DNA from: Toxonevra muliebris | Lineage: Eukaryota > Arthropoda > Insecta > Diptera > Pallopteridae | Length of the DNA stretch: 64,000 nt | Reading direction: 5' to 3' | Assembly: GCA_963691655.1 (NCBI GenBank) | Contig: OY829326.1 | Location: forward strand, 17,286,878-17,350,877 | Shown: positions 37,801 through 45,606 of the stretch, one piece after another | Position numbering within the stretch: position 1 is the stretch's first letter | Layout of the letters: each line of letters begins with the position of its first letter | Notes under the pieces: model-generated | What the model saw: the letters and a program-made list of their open reading frames with translations, nothing else | What the model was told of the DNA's origin: nothing | The model's database searches: none | Translations under genes and position numbers: made by a program

Positions 37801-38586
37801 CTAAATGGACCAAGGTTATTACAATGGATGCACATTGCCTGCAATACACGGTGGACAATCTAAAAGAGAAATGCGAATACTTCTTTAGGGTATCAGCTGA
37901 AAATGCGGTTGGATTAGGTGCACCAGCCGTATTAGAAAGTATCTCCTTAAAGACGCAAGCAAGTAAGTTGGAAAAAAACTAAAAATTTGAACACACTTTA
38001 AATACTTAATTCCTAATATTCTGATGCACAGCTGTTCCATCACCACCAACTGCTCCACTTGAGGCAAGAGTAATTGCCGCCAATGCACATGTATTCGAAT
38101 GGGGTCTACCCGAGTCAGATGGAGGTGCGCCACTGCTCGGTTATCATATTGCAATACGTGACATGAAGAAGACAATGTGGATTGAAGTTGGTCGTGTACC
38201 AGCAGGTGTGCAGAAATTCCAAATACGTGACTTACAAGAAAATCATGAATATATGATACGTATATTTGCAAAGAATGAAATCGGTTTGAGCGAACCATTA
38301 GAATCGGAGGAACCGTATAAGATTATGACAGCAGGTAAGTACGAAACAAAATAAGAGGTGGACCATATCCATATGAATATTTTTGTTCGTTTTTTCAGGA
38401 CATGCAAGCCTACCGGATGAACCACGAACTGAATTGAGTACGTGCAATACATCATCATGGCTTCGGGATCATAATATGGACGCGGATATACATTCATATG
38501 CACGCGGCAAGTTGCTGCAACGTGATGAATACTTCTTCCGCATTTGGGCAAAGATGCCAAAGAAGAAAAAGAAGTCTTCTAAATAA
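1..38586 (+). CDS. sls: Sallimus (D-titin/kettin) 3' portion: PEVK, SH3, Ig and Fn3 region; 5'-partial, 15 exons
   Basis: This is the C-terminal part of the giant sarcomeric protein Sallimus, which in flies links the Z-disc to thick filaments and provides elasticity. Exons by eye: 1-4616, 4839-5066, 5741-18895, 22729-29628, 30001-30042, 30105-30356, 30515-31486, 31607-33277, 33340-33481, 33542-34557, 34636-34941, 37603-37707, 37768-37962, 38032-38334, 38399-38586. All junctions are phase 1 except the one inside the first Fn3 (phase 2). The sum gives an uninterrupted frame of about 10,029 residues ending in TAA. Domain order is PEVK/E-K-rich repeats, SH3, nine Ig, Fn3, two Ig, four Fn3, then a half-Fn3 and a lysine-rich end. 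The SH3 plus Ig/Fn3 tail after a PEVK region is what I know of insect sls. The N-terminal kettin Ig region lies outside the window. Identity is confident; the exon set is one maximal model and muscle isoforms probably skip parts. Confidence 0.93.
532..2160 (+). repeat. 840-bp higher-order duplication (four repeat units copied in tandem)
   Basis: Bases of about 532-1320 and 1372-2160 are the same at every position I compared except three (1036/1876, 1048/1888, 1080/1920). On both sides of this stretch, the sequences 840 bp apart differ more often. A block of four 70-aa units was therefore duplicated as a unit more recently than the array as a whole. Confidence 0.85.
4617..4838 (+). other. sls intron (222 bp, stop-free in frame)
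   Basis: The donor is GTAAGA and the acceptor is the tandem AAGTAG at 4836-4841. The intron is AT-rich with several pyrimidine stretches. It contains no in-frame stop, so retention would insert 74 mostly hydrophobic residues without breaking the frame. Confidence 0.8.
4839..5066 (+). CDS. sls: sls small acidic PEVK exon
   Basis: The exon is 228 bp (76 codons), phase 1 on both sides, ending at CAG|GTGAAT. It encodes an E/T/S-rich segment beginning VEETPQPEHTES and ending VNEFT. The composition is more acidic than in the neighbouring repeats and it lacks the KIKGGKQ core. The acceptor is a NAGNAG site: use of the second AG (after 4841) removes one valine and keeps the frame. Confidence 0.75.
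5067..5740 (+). other. sls intron (674 bp)
   Basis: AT-rich, with many in-frame stops, donor GTGAAT and acceptor TATTGCACAG. I see no coding, RNA or repeat structure in it. Confidence 0.8.
5741..18895 (+). CDS. sls: sls giant PEVK exon (13,155 bp, 4,385 codons)
   Basis: A single exon of 13,155 bp, phase 1 to phase 1, from TTGCACAG|AC to ACAA|GTAAGT. It begins DQDNKEYTITEPDD and is dominated by K, E, P, V, I and T. Three parts are visible. A non-identical PEVK region (5741-8280) has KKPK-rich and RKIKKK-type modules. A middle tandem array (about 8281-14430) has 107-aa units. A diverged C-terminal part (14430-18895) repeats the same two modules: a basic/beta-like segment (KRKIKKxxGxKExIxEI then VxDxPEAxVTVTT) and a helix-like segment (KKDDLDDYIQKLIEQEIPKT). 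The antisense ORFs of 60-96 aa that recur every 321-330 bp are by-products of the repeat. Reading beyond 18895 is intronic: the composition changes at once to hydrophobic and cysteine-rich. Confidence 0.92.
9140..14430 (+). repeat. 16-copy 321-bp (107-aa) tandem repeat inside the giant PEVK exon
   Basis: Units can be registered on the IHVEEIS motif, whose codons lie near 9299, 9620, 9962, 10292, 10613, 10934, 11255, 11576, 11897, 12227, 12557, 12887, 13217, 13538, 13859 and 14168. The period is 321 bp, with 330-bp units that carry an extra EIL or EIS tripeptide, one 342-bp unit and one 309-bp unit. All length changes are multiples of three. More diverged copies precede it from about 8281. Five consecutive units (from 11576) share the variant SKHVEV and four share EIPEILQK, which indicates local recent expansion. 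Confidence 0.95.
19459..19651 (+). CDS. Possible alternative terminal exon with a C-terminal transmembrane helix
   Basis: After TATAG at 19454-19458 the frame reads KRPKVIRKVKYSLAKEA, a mixed helix, then a 20-23 residue hydrophobic span (WYVILGLSYIVICLGV and on), then KWAYMQIHA and TAA at 19649-19651. Codon use is less AT-biased than the surrounding intron. An AATAAA lies downstream at 19816-19821. The basic stretch, membrane helix and short polar tail resemble a tail-anchored protein end. No ATG opens the frame, so it would have to be an exon. Joining it to the preceding sls exon (phase 1) works with the AG at 19471-19472, while the better-looking AG at 19457-19458 needs phase 2. It could therefore be an alternative sls 3' exon, a decayed gene piece, or chance. 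I do not recognise the sequence. Confidence 0.35.
19761..19804. repeat. (AT)n microsatellite
   Basis: Uninterrupted AT dinucleotide run of about 22 units in the sls intron. Confidence 0.97.
19862..20285. mobile_element. AACTATCGA-rich inverted-repeat element (MITE-like)
   Basis: The left end GTGGGAATGAACTATCGA is mirrored by the right end TCGATAGTTCCCATCAC, so it has imperfect terminal inverted repeats of about 17 bp. The interior repeats AACTATCGA-like words and CATTCATTTATTCGA runs many times on both strands. No ORF is present. A full TATCGATA palindrome lies at 19891-19898. The structure suggests a short non-autonomous DNA transposon; the family is not recognised. Confidence 0.65.
20545..21765. 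mobile_element. Foldback-type element with about 340-bp inverted arms
   Basis: The left arm at about 20545-20888 is the reverse complement, at roughly 80-85% by eye, of the right arm at about 21413-21765. Matching landmarks include GTAGCAAACG, TTTCATACAAA, TATACTAC, CCTCTTCTTATT, GTGAAAATTGGTA, AAAAAGTGGAAAATTT and CCCTTATTTTACATC. The loop of about 520 bp includes a smaller palindrome (21248-21347) with AACATATTAACC at one end and its complement at the other. No long ORF in either strand looks like a transposase. It is a foldback or long-TIR non-autonomous element. The 80- and 91-codon ORFs inside the two arms are not protein-like. Confidence 0.8.
22729..29628 (+). CDS. sls: sls PEVK exon 3 (6,900 bp, 2,300 codons)
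   Basis: Phase 1 to phase 1, from AATTAG|GC to GAAG|GTTAGT. It begins STTSEVHKDYKINIIEEE and is E/K/P/V-rich throughout. One copy of the helix-like module (KKKIDDHDLIIQKLLEQE then AELEKYEKYEFE) lies at about 22960-23060. The middle (about 26175-28320) holds about seven imperfect units of 108-115 residues with the landmarks EEPEAEVTLTT, KKPKKQPKEEVAEAELK, VTVVEEIP, EEVEEIEEVK and PKKKKPAPQ. The last 1.2 kb is non-repetitive and ends with longer acidic/KKP blocks (EEPEEYQVEELPPDEFDFK). It is a disordered spring region; no folded domain is visible. Confidence 0.92.
26175..28320 (+). repeat. Diverged repeat of about 330-350 bp in the third PEVK exon
   Basis: The phrase EEPEAEV recurs near 26175, 26520, 26847, 27184, 27532, 27883 and 28230, each time followed by KKPKKQPKEE and VEEIP motifs. 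Spacing is about 327-351 bp, always in frame. The copies are much less alike than in the two upstream arrays, so this array is older or less homogenised. Confidence 0.85.
29629..30000 (+). other. sls intron (372 bp)
   Basis: AT-rich, GTTAGT donor and TTTAAATAG acceptor. Nothing further is seen in it. Confidence 0.75.
30001..30042 (+). CDS. sls: sls 42-bp microexon
   Basis: The 42-bp segment lies between TTTTTAAATAG and the donor GAAG|GTAAAT. It is phase 1 on both sides and encodes DGACLNITREMHIE. Skipping it keeps the frame. Support is the splice sites and the phase match only; its composition resembles neither the PEVK region before it nor the SH3 after it. Confidence 0.6.
30105..30356 (+). 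CDS. sls: sls SH3-domain exon
   Basis: The 252-bp exon (phase 1 to 1; TTTCTAG|AA to GAAC|GTAAGT) encodes an SH3 domain of about 55 residues. Landmarks are the ALYDY-like start SICNYVADNDEAINLVEGE, the RHSSEWWYVKK segment with the paired tryptophans that bind proline-rich peptides, and the closing GWVPAQYL. A helix-rich linker follows (EYAQYVQKKLHEKIDKLPVFE). An SH3 domain between the PEVK and C-terminal Ig regions is known from insect Sls. Given the proline-rich neighbourhood, an intramolecular or titin-titin ligand is conceivable (inference). Confidence 0.92.
30515..31486 (+). CDS. sls: sls exon with three I-set Ig domains
   Basis: The exon encodes 324 codons, phase 1 to 1 (GTGTAAAG|GT to GAAG|GTAAGT). 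Ig 1 (about 30538-30820) runs from APRFIEKLQP to CVAKNAAG and has both core cysteines. A serine/arginine-rich linker (SRKSMSRESSLADI, about 30860-30900) looks like a phosphorylation-prone spacer. Ig 2 (about 30916-31206) has ECRLVAVPEPDIIW. Ig 3 (about 31222-31484) has PPPKITWYKDGKPI, but both usual disulfide positions are occupied by non-cysteine residues. These are typical fibrous-muscle Ig modules of the C-terminal Sls tail. Confidence 0.93.
31607..33277 (+). CDS. sls: sls exon with six tandem Ig domains
   Basis: The exon encodes 557 codons, phase 1 to 1, ending AATGA|GTAAGT. Six I-set Ig domains of about 90 residues follow one another with hardly any linker, at about 31630, 31918, 32181, 32449, 32719 and 32989. 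Each starts with a PEF/PEI/APII-type A strand and has a W in the C strand (VEWLF, TKWFF, VTWYK, VKWFK, VTWCK, AEWST). The fourth and sixth lack the canonical cysteine pair. The fifth has an aspartate-rich turn (NDDDDAGD). The arrangement is that of titin/kettin tail Ig strings. Confidence 0.94.
33340..33481 (+). CDS. sls: sls exon, first half of Fn3 domain 1
   Basis: The exon runs from AATAAAAG|GA to GAAAA|GTAAAC, phase 1 to phase 2. It encodes RKPTAPGTPQPLEVMHDSIT then LYWKAPEDDGKSEIIEYILE, the A to C strands of a fibronectin type III domain. It is the only phase-2 boundary in this part of the gene and splits the Fn3 between strands. Confidence 0.88.
33542..34557 (+). CDS. sls: sls exon: rest of Fn3-1, two Ig domains, Fn3-2
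   Basis: The exon (phase 2 to 1; TTTTTTTACAG|A to TTCG|GTAAGT) completes Fn3-1 (YTLSKLKIDTEYVFRAIAVN). It then encodes an Ig (about 33703-33975, SLSCVFGG-type core, ITWKKN, YTCVAENEMG). A second Ig (about 33976-34260) has YPKPKVTWFKE and YKITATNNCG. A complete Fn3 (about 34261-34556) has SITLEWTPPIDDGG and YMFRVVAMNPIGES. The mixed Ig/Fn3 pattern marks the C-terminal end of Sls. Confidence 0.93.
34636..34941 (+). CDS. sls: sls Fn3 domain 3 exon
   Basis: One Fn3 domain in 306 bp, phase 1 to 1 (TTGCGCAG|AT to ATAA|GTAAGT). It has the PPRAPTDVSG start, the W of strand B (FTLSWEQPETDGGSKI) and the closing YQFRIFAKNEIGISE. The large intron that follows carries a transposable element. Confidence 0.9.
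35593..37480. mobile_element. 1.9-kb DNA-transposon-like element with long terminal inverted repeats
   Basis: The left end GCCGTTCACATAATAC is mirrored by the right end (reverse complement GCCGTTCACATATTAC). The inverted similarity continues inward about 260-290 bp, with landmarks AATCATAT, GACAAACA, AATCGGAT, GATTCTGTGG and CGATGAAAAT in the same order. The interior contains a decayed minus-strand coding stretch (36740-36960). It has no full transposase ORF. I could not define a target-site duplication. Confidence 0.8.
36740..36960 (-). pseudogene. Decayed element-borne ORF (repeat-associated arthropod protein family)
   Basis: The minus strand reads TKEGVFDGPH, then after a one-frame shift KKFLKSTDFSTYLTPVKNEA, a stop, NSFQLVTNFLKNNKRPSY, then ITDMLKNYNKMGAE, with another shift to MPLRI. 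At least two frameshifts and one nonsense codon are present, so it is not functional. From memory, a widespread arthropod repeat-encoded protein has a similar run (KEGIFVGP, NFLGN then K and Y, then MSLK). That link is a recollection, not a search result. Confidence 0.4.
37603..37707 (+). CDS. sls: sls exon, first part of Fn3-4
   Basis: The 105-bp exon, phase 1 to 1 (CCTGCAG|CT to ACTG|GTATGT), encodes TPPSPPQNLRAPDITNRS then VTLDWEIPASNGGSEITG, the N-terminal half of an Fn3 domain. The break falls at the GG turn, unlike Fn3-1, which is broken later. Confidence 0.9.
37768..37962 (+). CDS. sls: sls exon, second part of Fn3-4
   Basis: The 195-bp exon, phase 1 to 1 (ATTTTAG|GT to CAAGCAA|GTAAGT), completes the Fn3 fold with YCVEKRSS, TKWTKVITMDAH and CEYFFRVSAENAVGLGAP. 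Confidence 0.9.
38032..38334 (+). CDS. sls: sls Fn3 domain 5 exon
   Basis: A complete Fn3 in 303 bp, phase 1 to 1 (ATGCACAG|CT to GCAG|GTAAGT). It has the start VPSPPTAPLEARVIAANAH, the B-strand W in FEWGLPESDGG, MWIEVGRVPAG, and YMIRIFAKNEIGLSEP. Confidence 0.92.
38399..38586 (+). CDS. sls: sls terminal exon: half-Fn3 and lysine-rich C-terminus
   Basis: From TTTTTTCAG|GA to TAA at 38584-38586. It encodes GHASLPDEPRTELSTC, then SSWLRDHNMD and LLQRDEYFFRIWAKM, ending KKKKKSSK. The last part matches only the C-terminal strands of an Fn3 (W, then L and EYFFRIWA); the N-terminal strands are missing, so the protein ends in an incomplete module. No GT donor follows before the stop. Confidence 0.88.
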
Positions 38587-38850
38587 TGATTATAACATAC
38601 ACATAGCTGTAAAAAGCTTCGAAACTTTTATACTTAAAATTAATTTTCAAAAAACAAAAAAAAAAAAAACTACATAATTAATTTTTCTTAATCATTGCAT
38701 AATCTTTTTAATATTTATAAATGATTTTTTATTGTCACACGAATTTTATAAATGTTTGTAAAAATTATGTAATATCACTTCTACATAACATTAGATGCAT
38801 ATTTGTAAACATATATTTATAAAAAGTAAAATAAATAATGAATTTGATTG
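38587..38850 (+). other. sls 3' UTR (approximate)
   Basis: AT-rich trailer with an A-run at 38656-38670. The first convincing poly(A) signal is AATAAA at 38830-38835. The true end may be further downstream, since other AATAAA motifs occur. Confidence 0.55.
38830..38835 (+). terminator. Candidate sls poly(A) signal AATAAA
   Basis: AATAAA 244 bases after the stop codon, in an AT-rich trailer. Confidence 0.5.
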
Positions 38851-40566
38851 TTTAAATAATCAATTTGTAATTTATACACGTGGATTAATTGCGAGCGAAG
38901 AAAAACAATGGTCTTTTGTTAAAAATTGCAATTGTTTATTTAAACAAAAAATTACTTTACTTTATTAATTGACGATATTACATGATTTGCATAATATTCT
39001 ATTCAAAACTTTTTGACTATTGTTTTCATTTTAATTAATTTATTATATTCTCTTTTAGTAAACTGTGATAAAATCATTGAAACGAATCTAAATAATTAAT
39101 GTGTTAGTAATATTTTCAACTTTCAAAGAAAAGTATCACGTCTAAACTTAAGCGAAATTAAATATTTTTCATGTTTGGGAGACATTTTTACATGAAGATT
39201 TTTAATATAGGTGCATAAACATTTTTTGTAAAAGAAAATAATTAATTTCGCTTACGTTTCTTCTTTAAATGGAATTTGAATTTTTGCAAAATAGCAAAAC
39301 TTCGAATACATACTGATTTACCCAATAAAAACAGAAAACGATGAGATCATTAAAATGTTCTAAATAAATAAATAATAAATTTTTAATATAAAATATGAGT
39401 GCCAGATATTTTTTAGAAAGAAACTAACCGTAAGTAGTTGTACAAAAAACATCTCATTTTCACTTACAACAAAGTAGAAAAATGGTTACTTAAAACTTAA
39501 TTATAATAAGGGTAGGTATCCATTAAAACATATATACTCACGTATACTCCAATATATTTTTGTCAGAACCTCTAAAAATCACTCAAATCGTCCGTTTATT
39601 GCCCGTTCGTAAACTAATAAAGCTTCGTTTCTATCGAAGGATATTAACATTTCCTTGCAGCATTTTTTGATGGTGCTTTAAGAGGTCAAACTTCAAAGTT
39701 TGCATTTAAACACTGAAAATTATAACTTTGTAAAGGTGCTTGTATCTATTTACTTTACTTTTTTATTTTTCGATACACTATTATTTACAATAATGGAAAA
39801 CTTCTTTAGCTAATTCAAACTGGGGTTCTGGACTTATTCTCAAAAGGCTGAGCTGATGGAAAATTTGTACGGTCAGATCGATGTCATGCAATGGAAAATC
39901 GAAGAAAAATCATATTGCGGTTCTTGCAGCACTTTGTTTATTGACCAGTGTTATTTATTCCTATTTTTTGTCATGAAATAAATTATTCAAGTCCTTAATT
40001 CAAAAATTAAATATATTTAATGCACATTTAAATTGAAATTTATACTTACTTTTCCTACACGGCTCAAAGTTGCGAAATGAATAATGAATAAATTCACTGA
40101 CCTTTATTAATCTATATTATCTAAAATAATGGCCAAACATTAAAAAACGGCTTAATCTTGCCGTTAATATCTAAATGGGGGTTATATGTATATACACAGT
40201 TTACCCAAAATTTGTTCCAACGAATTCTAAAAAGCCTATAAGGCTTTCTAAAATACAAAAGAAAATCAAATCCAAAAAAAATTGTGATGTAATAGCAATA
40301 TTCAAAACCTATAAACATTTGTAAATGATTGAAAAATAAAGTTGTAGATAGCATAAAATTAGAAAATTGTAACAGGATTTATGGATAGATTTGAAGAGAA
40401 TAATGGTTCGGTTTCGGAACCCAAACTAACACTAGATATTATCATAAATATCTGCGGGGTTGTGTGTGATTTATGCCTTATGTCGTAATCAGCAACTCCA
40501 AAAACCCCCGAGTAATGGGTTTCACGTTGATCAGATCAATTTTTAAGAAATCTTCCGCCATAATGG

Positions 40567-40809
40567 ATGCTCTATTTTAATTTTGAAAAACTGACATCCG
40601 ACTCAGCATACTTTTCTCTATCGGAATCGAAAAAAAAATCTATTTTTCAGACATTAAAAACCGACGAAACTCGCATAGCCCAAGCCAAAAGAAGGATGGG
40701 AAAACATTCTAAAGAAGCACGTACAGCTAGAACAAAGGCCCAATCAGACCTTTTAAAGAAGTTGATAGAACTTGGAGACCTTCAGTATGCACCAGAGATG
40801 GTTGACTAA
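40567..40809 (+). CDS. Orphan ORF, basic helix-rich C-terminal half; unknown
   Basis: The frame starts ATGCTCTATTTT. Its second half is protein-like: TDETRIAQAKRRMGKHSKEA, then TKAQSDLLKKLIELGDLQ and a stop. A run TATTTTTCAG at 40641-40650 just before this half could be a splice acceptor, so the real unit might be a terminal exon from about 40651. I do not recognise it. It may be a transposon remnant. The first 25 residues look random. Confidence 0.25.
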   Translation: MLYFNFEKLTSDSAYFSLSESKKKSIFQTLKTDETRIAQAKRRMGKHSKEARTARTKAQSDLLKKLIELGDLQYAPEMVD

Positions 40810-41509
40810 AAGTAATTTACCTAAAAAATAATTTTTTCAATTTGTAAACGTAAAAGTTTATTTAAAAAAAAAACCTTAAACGGGTTCTTCTCAAAATGAT
40901 GTTTTTTAAACTGGTAGGACTGATATTTCGAGTTCTACTAAACTGATTTCAAATATACAAAATGAGTTTGATTTGTTGTCATCTTGGCTATAAATAAAAC
41001 TTAAAAACTTCCTCCCCTATTTTTTTCTAGAAGAGTAAAAATATGTGATTTTTTCTTTTTGTAGAGAAAAAAGGTCATAAAAATGGGGAAGGGGAAAATT
41101 TAATATTTTTGTATTTCAGCGTATAGAGAAATATCTACCAAATAAAATCTTTTTAGTGAATGCCTTCATATTTAATGGACTTTTTGTAGATGCCCTTTAC
41201 CACCACCCTATTGGATTAAGTTGTCAAAAAACCTTTTTTTTTTTTTGTTCTTCAATAAGATATTTATAACATTTCTAAGCAATTTGGTAATAAAATATCA
41301 GTTTAAAAATCCCAGAAAGTATATTATTTTCTAATTTTAAACTGGAATACCTCCTTAAAACAGTTTGTAAAATTGTTCTAAGGCACAGGTCCACGGTAAA
41401 TTACATAATTAATTTATTTTTCTATTATATTTTTAGTAGACTATGAAAATAAAATCTAAGCGTTAATATTTCAAAGTCTTACCACTGTTCCATATTTTTA
41501 GTTAATTTA

Positions 41510-41665
41510 GGTAATGTATAACAGGCTTAACGAACGTATATTTGTAACATAACAGTGTATACAGAGACGGGCAAATCAGACGGCAGTTTCGGAGTCCGCC
41601 ACGATTCCTCATCAGAGATCTTAGTGATAGTTCTTAATCTTTCAATATCCTATATAATCTACTGA
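41510..41665. repeat. Dispersed repeat copy 1
   Basis: Matches 52751-52900 in direct orientation over about 150 bp (landmarks TAATGTATAACAGGC, GTGTATA, CCACGATTCCTCATCAG, GATCTTAGTGATAGTTCTTA). It matches 59993-60076 over the core. Confidence 0.85.
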
Positions 41666-44456
41666 TATTTTTTGTTTAAGCTTTTTGCTGATTGAACATA
41701 TTCATATTTTTCATAATACTATAATATGTAATGTGTGGCATACCAGTCAACACGAAAATAGAAAAAAATTCGATTTGCTCAGAAAAATTGCCTTAGTTTT
41801 TTTAGGCATTTAACTTAGGCATACTTGAGCTTAGGAAAATTGCTAATAAACTTAGATGTTTTACCCAAGTTTTTCAACTTCATATAAAAAAATCCACCCA
41901 AGTCGATTTACGCAAAAAGGAATAGGTTTTTTTTTTATTAAAAAAAAAAATATTTCAGGAAACCCCACCCCTCGAAATTTTTTTCTGCGTACGCGCCTGG
42001 TAAATGCCCAAACTAAATCATGTCTATAACTTTTACTTTTGGACGGCCGCCTAAACTTATCAACGTTTGGTTGCAAATTTTACACAAAAAAATTCAAGAG
42101 AAAAAATTAAGTTTTCCACCATTTCAAAGAAATGGGTTTTATAGAAATATGTGTATGGTATATTAGCAGTAATGTGCTAGAGAATAAAAATATGAGAGAA
42201 AGAAAAAAGTTATGAGAAAAAATGTGTGATTAATGACTCCAACTTTGCACTCTTCTGAAAGCAGCAGTAGGTCGAAGTACAAAGTCTTAGAGACGGTTTG
42301 CAAAAAAAAATACAAAGTTTCAAAAAATATGAATAAAGCTGCTAAAATATTACTAAAAAATGCTAGTAGATTATATCGCATATTGTATACTATTTAAATT
42401 ATCTGGCAACGCCGGCCAGCAAATAAAATCAGTCCCTATTGAACAATTGAAAAGTGTAGTTGCAATCAGTGCTGCCGTTTTGAAAATTTTAAGGGGAGGA
42501 ATTTTTCCTTTTAAGAGGAGGATTTTGTTTGACAGGGGAAGAATTTTTCAAAATGTCTTACAAGTTTTCAAATAAGTATTACTTAGAATCTAGAGTCTTA
42601 GATAATTCCAAACAGTTGCCCTAATGTATAGAAATTTGATTAGAAAAAAAAAAACCTTTTTTTTATTCACAGCTGTTACAACTTCAGTCACACTTAAAGC
42701 TAAAAAATTTATGAAAATAAAACAAATTCACATTAAAAATCAAATATTCCTTATTTGGAAACAAACGGTAGTATCAGTAAATAAAAAAAAGCAATAATGA
42801 TTAAAAAACTACAACAAACTTGTCTTCTTTCTTCAGCGACTCTGAAATATGTATATAATTATAATATATTTAGTTGTAAGTCCATATGTAAATATTAAAA
42901 AGTTCAGTTGTATTATATTAAGTTGTAAGTCCACAAGTAAATATTAATAAGTTAGCAAGTAATCTGACAACACCGGCCAGCAAATAAAGTCAGCCGCTGT
43001 TAAACAATTGAAAAGTGTAGTTGCTATAAAATTAAAAAACTATTGGGAACCATTATACAACTGACAATCAAAAGTCGACGAAATTGGCACTTCCAAAAAA
43101 GTCCGAAAATCAAACCTCAACGGAATTAAAAATTTCTTATAAATTTTAAGTAAATATTAATCCTATATTTTTTTAACTCATTTTGTGTTTGTCCGGATTG
43201 TATCAACCAAACGTTACGCATGTACGTTAGCAATAAGTTTCTCATCTGAGTTGTCATATCCACAAATTATCAAGTTCTCTTATTTTTAGCAAATAGATAA
43301 AAGTGGACAATCCCTAGTGACTGGCAAATCAATAGGAATAACACTTTACTTCTTTTCCGTCAAGTATTAAAAATACAGATGAAATGAAAAATATTTGAAT
43401 CTAAGCAGCATAAAAGTTTTATTCTAATTATTCGGACCAATTGATAAATAAAATGTTTTATGTAATTTTTGATAAAAGCACCTTTTCGTGAAAATACTAC
43501 ATTTTGTTATACGATTCGATACCACTTTACCAAACTTATTTCCCAATCCTGTGCTGTACACAATCTCATTATTACTTACTTGATCAGTTATTGAAATTAA
43601 TGTAAGTAGTAAGTATGAATATATTAAAATCACTTATTTAAATAATATTTAGTGGAATAATGTAAGTATAATTACATACTTTTTAACACAGCAATTTACT
43701 CAAACGATTAAAATTCTAAAATGACACTTTCCCACTTGAAAACGTTTCACTAAACCCATGGTTGTAAATCAAGTATTCATGTTCAGTATTGCCACTTTAA
43801 AATTTATAAATTACACAACTCTAATTAAAATAGTTCATCATTTTTTGTCTTTGATTAAAGGAACAAAAACGAATTATAGTATTCACTTAATAGGTCTTTT
43901 ACTGTACTTTTTGGACAAAGTATGGTAAACTGAGAGTAAACAAAACATACTAAGGGTCCTCATTTAAACTCGCAAAAGTTCGAGTTTTCTCGCTAGTTTA
44001 CATGAAGGCCAGTGTGACTAACTCAGCACTTTTCCCGCTAAATTTAGAGCTTTTTGAACATTAAAACGCGGGTTTTTTCAATTTAAAAGATACTAAATGC
44101 TCCGCTAAATAATCCTAACAAAATTTTTTGCCGAAACAATGAGCAATGAACTTATTTAAATCCAAAGTTCGTAACCGTAAGTCACTCAATTCAAAAAAAT
44201 TCTTTACTTCATATAAAAAATGGATTAAAACACAAAAATTCATTTTGTGTAAACTACAAAATACCTGATGACGTAAATAAACAGCAATAGTGCTTCCAAT
44301 GCTTTGAATTCAGACTAAAGAGTGTGTTATGGCCAGAAGAAGCTGATAGTTTTTCTCCATTACCTTGTTTTTGTTTTTCTTGTGATTGTATAATTTAGAA
44401 ATGCTGAGAATTAAAAACTTTAAAAATACATGTATTAATTAATTTTCTTTTTAATA

Positions 44457-45152
44457 CTGCAGAATCCCGATCATTCGTAATCGCAATTTTTACGAATTAT
44501 AGATGTTTTCGATTTAACCCTTTCACCCTCGAATTTTTCCTCAAAATCTGGTTGAGTTTCTTCAGTATTTTATGCAAATATTAAAATAAATTTTAAAAAA
44601 TAATATGTCCAGGACTCTTAATCCTTACAGTTATCCTTAAGTTTTCCAATGGGGCATAAGGTCTGCTATAACCTTTGTAACCAGGAATTATAACAAAGCC
44701 AACTTATGGCGATGACACTGAATTTTACATAAGTTTTCGTACATTATTAGGATATATATATAATCAGAGGGTCAACGAGGTTAAAATAAGAAAAATACGA
44801 ATTAACGGTTTTGTAGTTTAAGGCTCTTCTCGCGTTTCTTGTCAACCATGAAAAACACAAAAAATTCCATAAGAAAGTGAGCTATCTACAATGATTGGTT
44901 TTTTCGAATCATAGTTCCATCAAATTTTGCTTTGCATTACGACTTATAAGAGCTTGTCAACAACCAATTTGTATTTATAAGAGGTTAAACTACCTGGTAT
45001 TGAAAAAAAAATACGCATTAGCGAAAGTTTTCGACGCTCCAGAATGTGTGGAATTTTTCCGAATTAAAGCGATTTTTTCATGGAACCAGCAGTTTGTTAC
45101 GAATTATTGTGGTTTTCGAATTAACGGGGTACGAACTATCGCGATCCTACTG
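44457..45152. mobile_element. Mariner/pogo-like MITE, nested copy
   Basis: The left end CTGCAGAATCCCGATCATTC pairs with the right end (reverse complement CAGTAGGATCGCGATAGTTC), with TA at both flanks (44455-44456 and 45153-45154). TA duplication and CAGTAG-type ends are characteristic of Tc1/mariner/pogo MITEs. The 112-aa ORF within it is not transposase-like. Confidence 0.7.
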
Positions 45153-45292
45153 TATATAAAAAAATTTGTGTTTAACATTTTCATAAGGAACAAATTTAGC
45201 GCTTTTTTGAAGAAAATACCCTTTTTTTCTTAATTTTAGCGGTTTTGGAAAAACAAAAGTTGGACACACTGATGAAGGCACCATTTCAGTAA

Positions 45293-45606
45293 GGCTGTGG
45301 TTATATTGCGAGTATGCTCAGCGAACACCATGAAATTGTTGTTGCACCGAAAACAAAGAGAGAGTCTTTACTCACTCTCACACCGAACACGATATGCTCG
45401 GTGTATTGTACACCGAGTTCACCGAGTATTCAGGGTGGCAATGAGTTATTTTACAAAATAGTATTATTACATACAAAATATTACTAAACAGAGGAGTGCA
45501 TTTGGATAAAAAGCAACTCAGCAACGATGTGAATGTAACCACCTCGACCGAGCGCGGGAGAAAATGATTTGTGTTCGTCGAACACCGAGCACCAATATAA
45601 CCAGGC
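45293..45606. mobile_element. GGCTG-type MITE, copy A
   Basis: The left end GGCTGTGGTTATATTG is mirrored on the right (reverse complement GCCTGGTTATATTG). Subterminal words such as ATGAAATTGTTGTT and AAAGAGAGAG recur in the element at 47616-48497. No coding potential. Confidence 0.6.

Larger units (their letters stand above)
38851..43950. other. Intergenic AT-rich DNA between sls and the BTB-Psq gene
   Basis: No convincing gene. It holds one orphan ORF (40567-40809), one copy of a dispersed repeat (41510-41665) and a direct-repeat pair (42397-42460 and 42957-43025, sharing GGCCAGCAAATAAA and ACAATTGAAAAGTGTAG). I see nothing in the rest. Confidence 0.6.
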
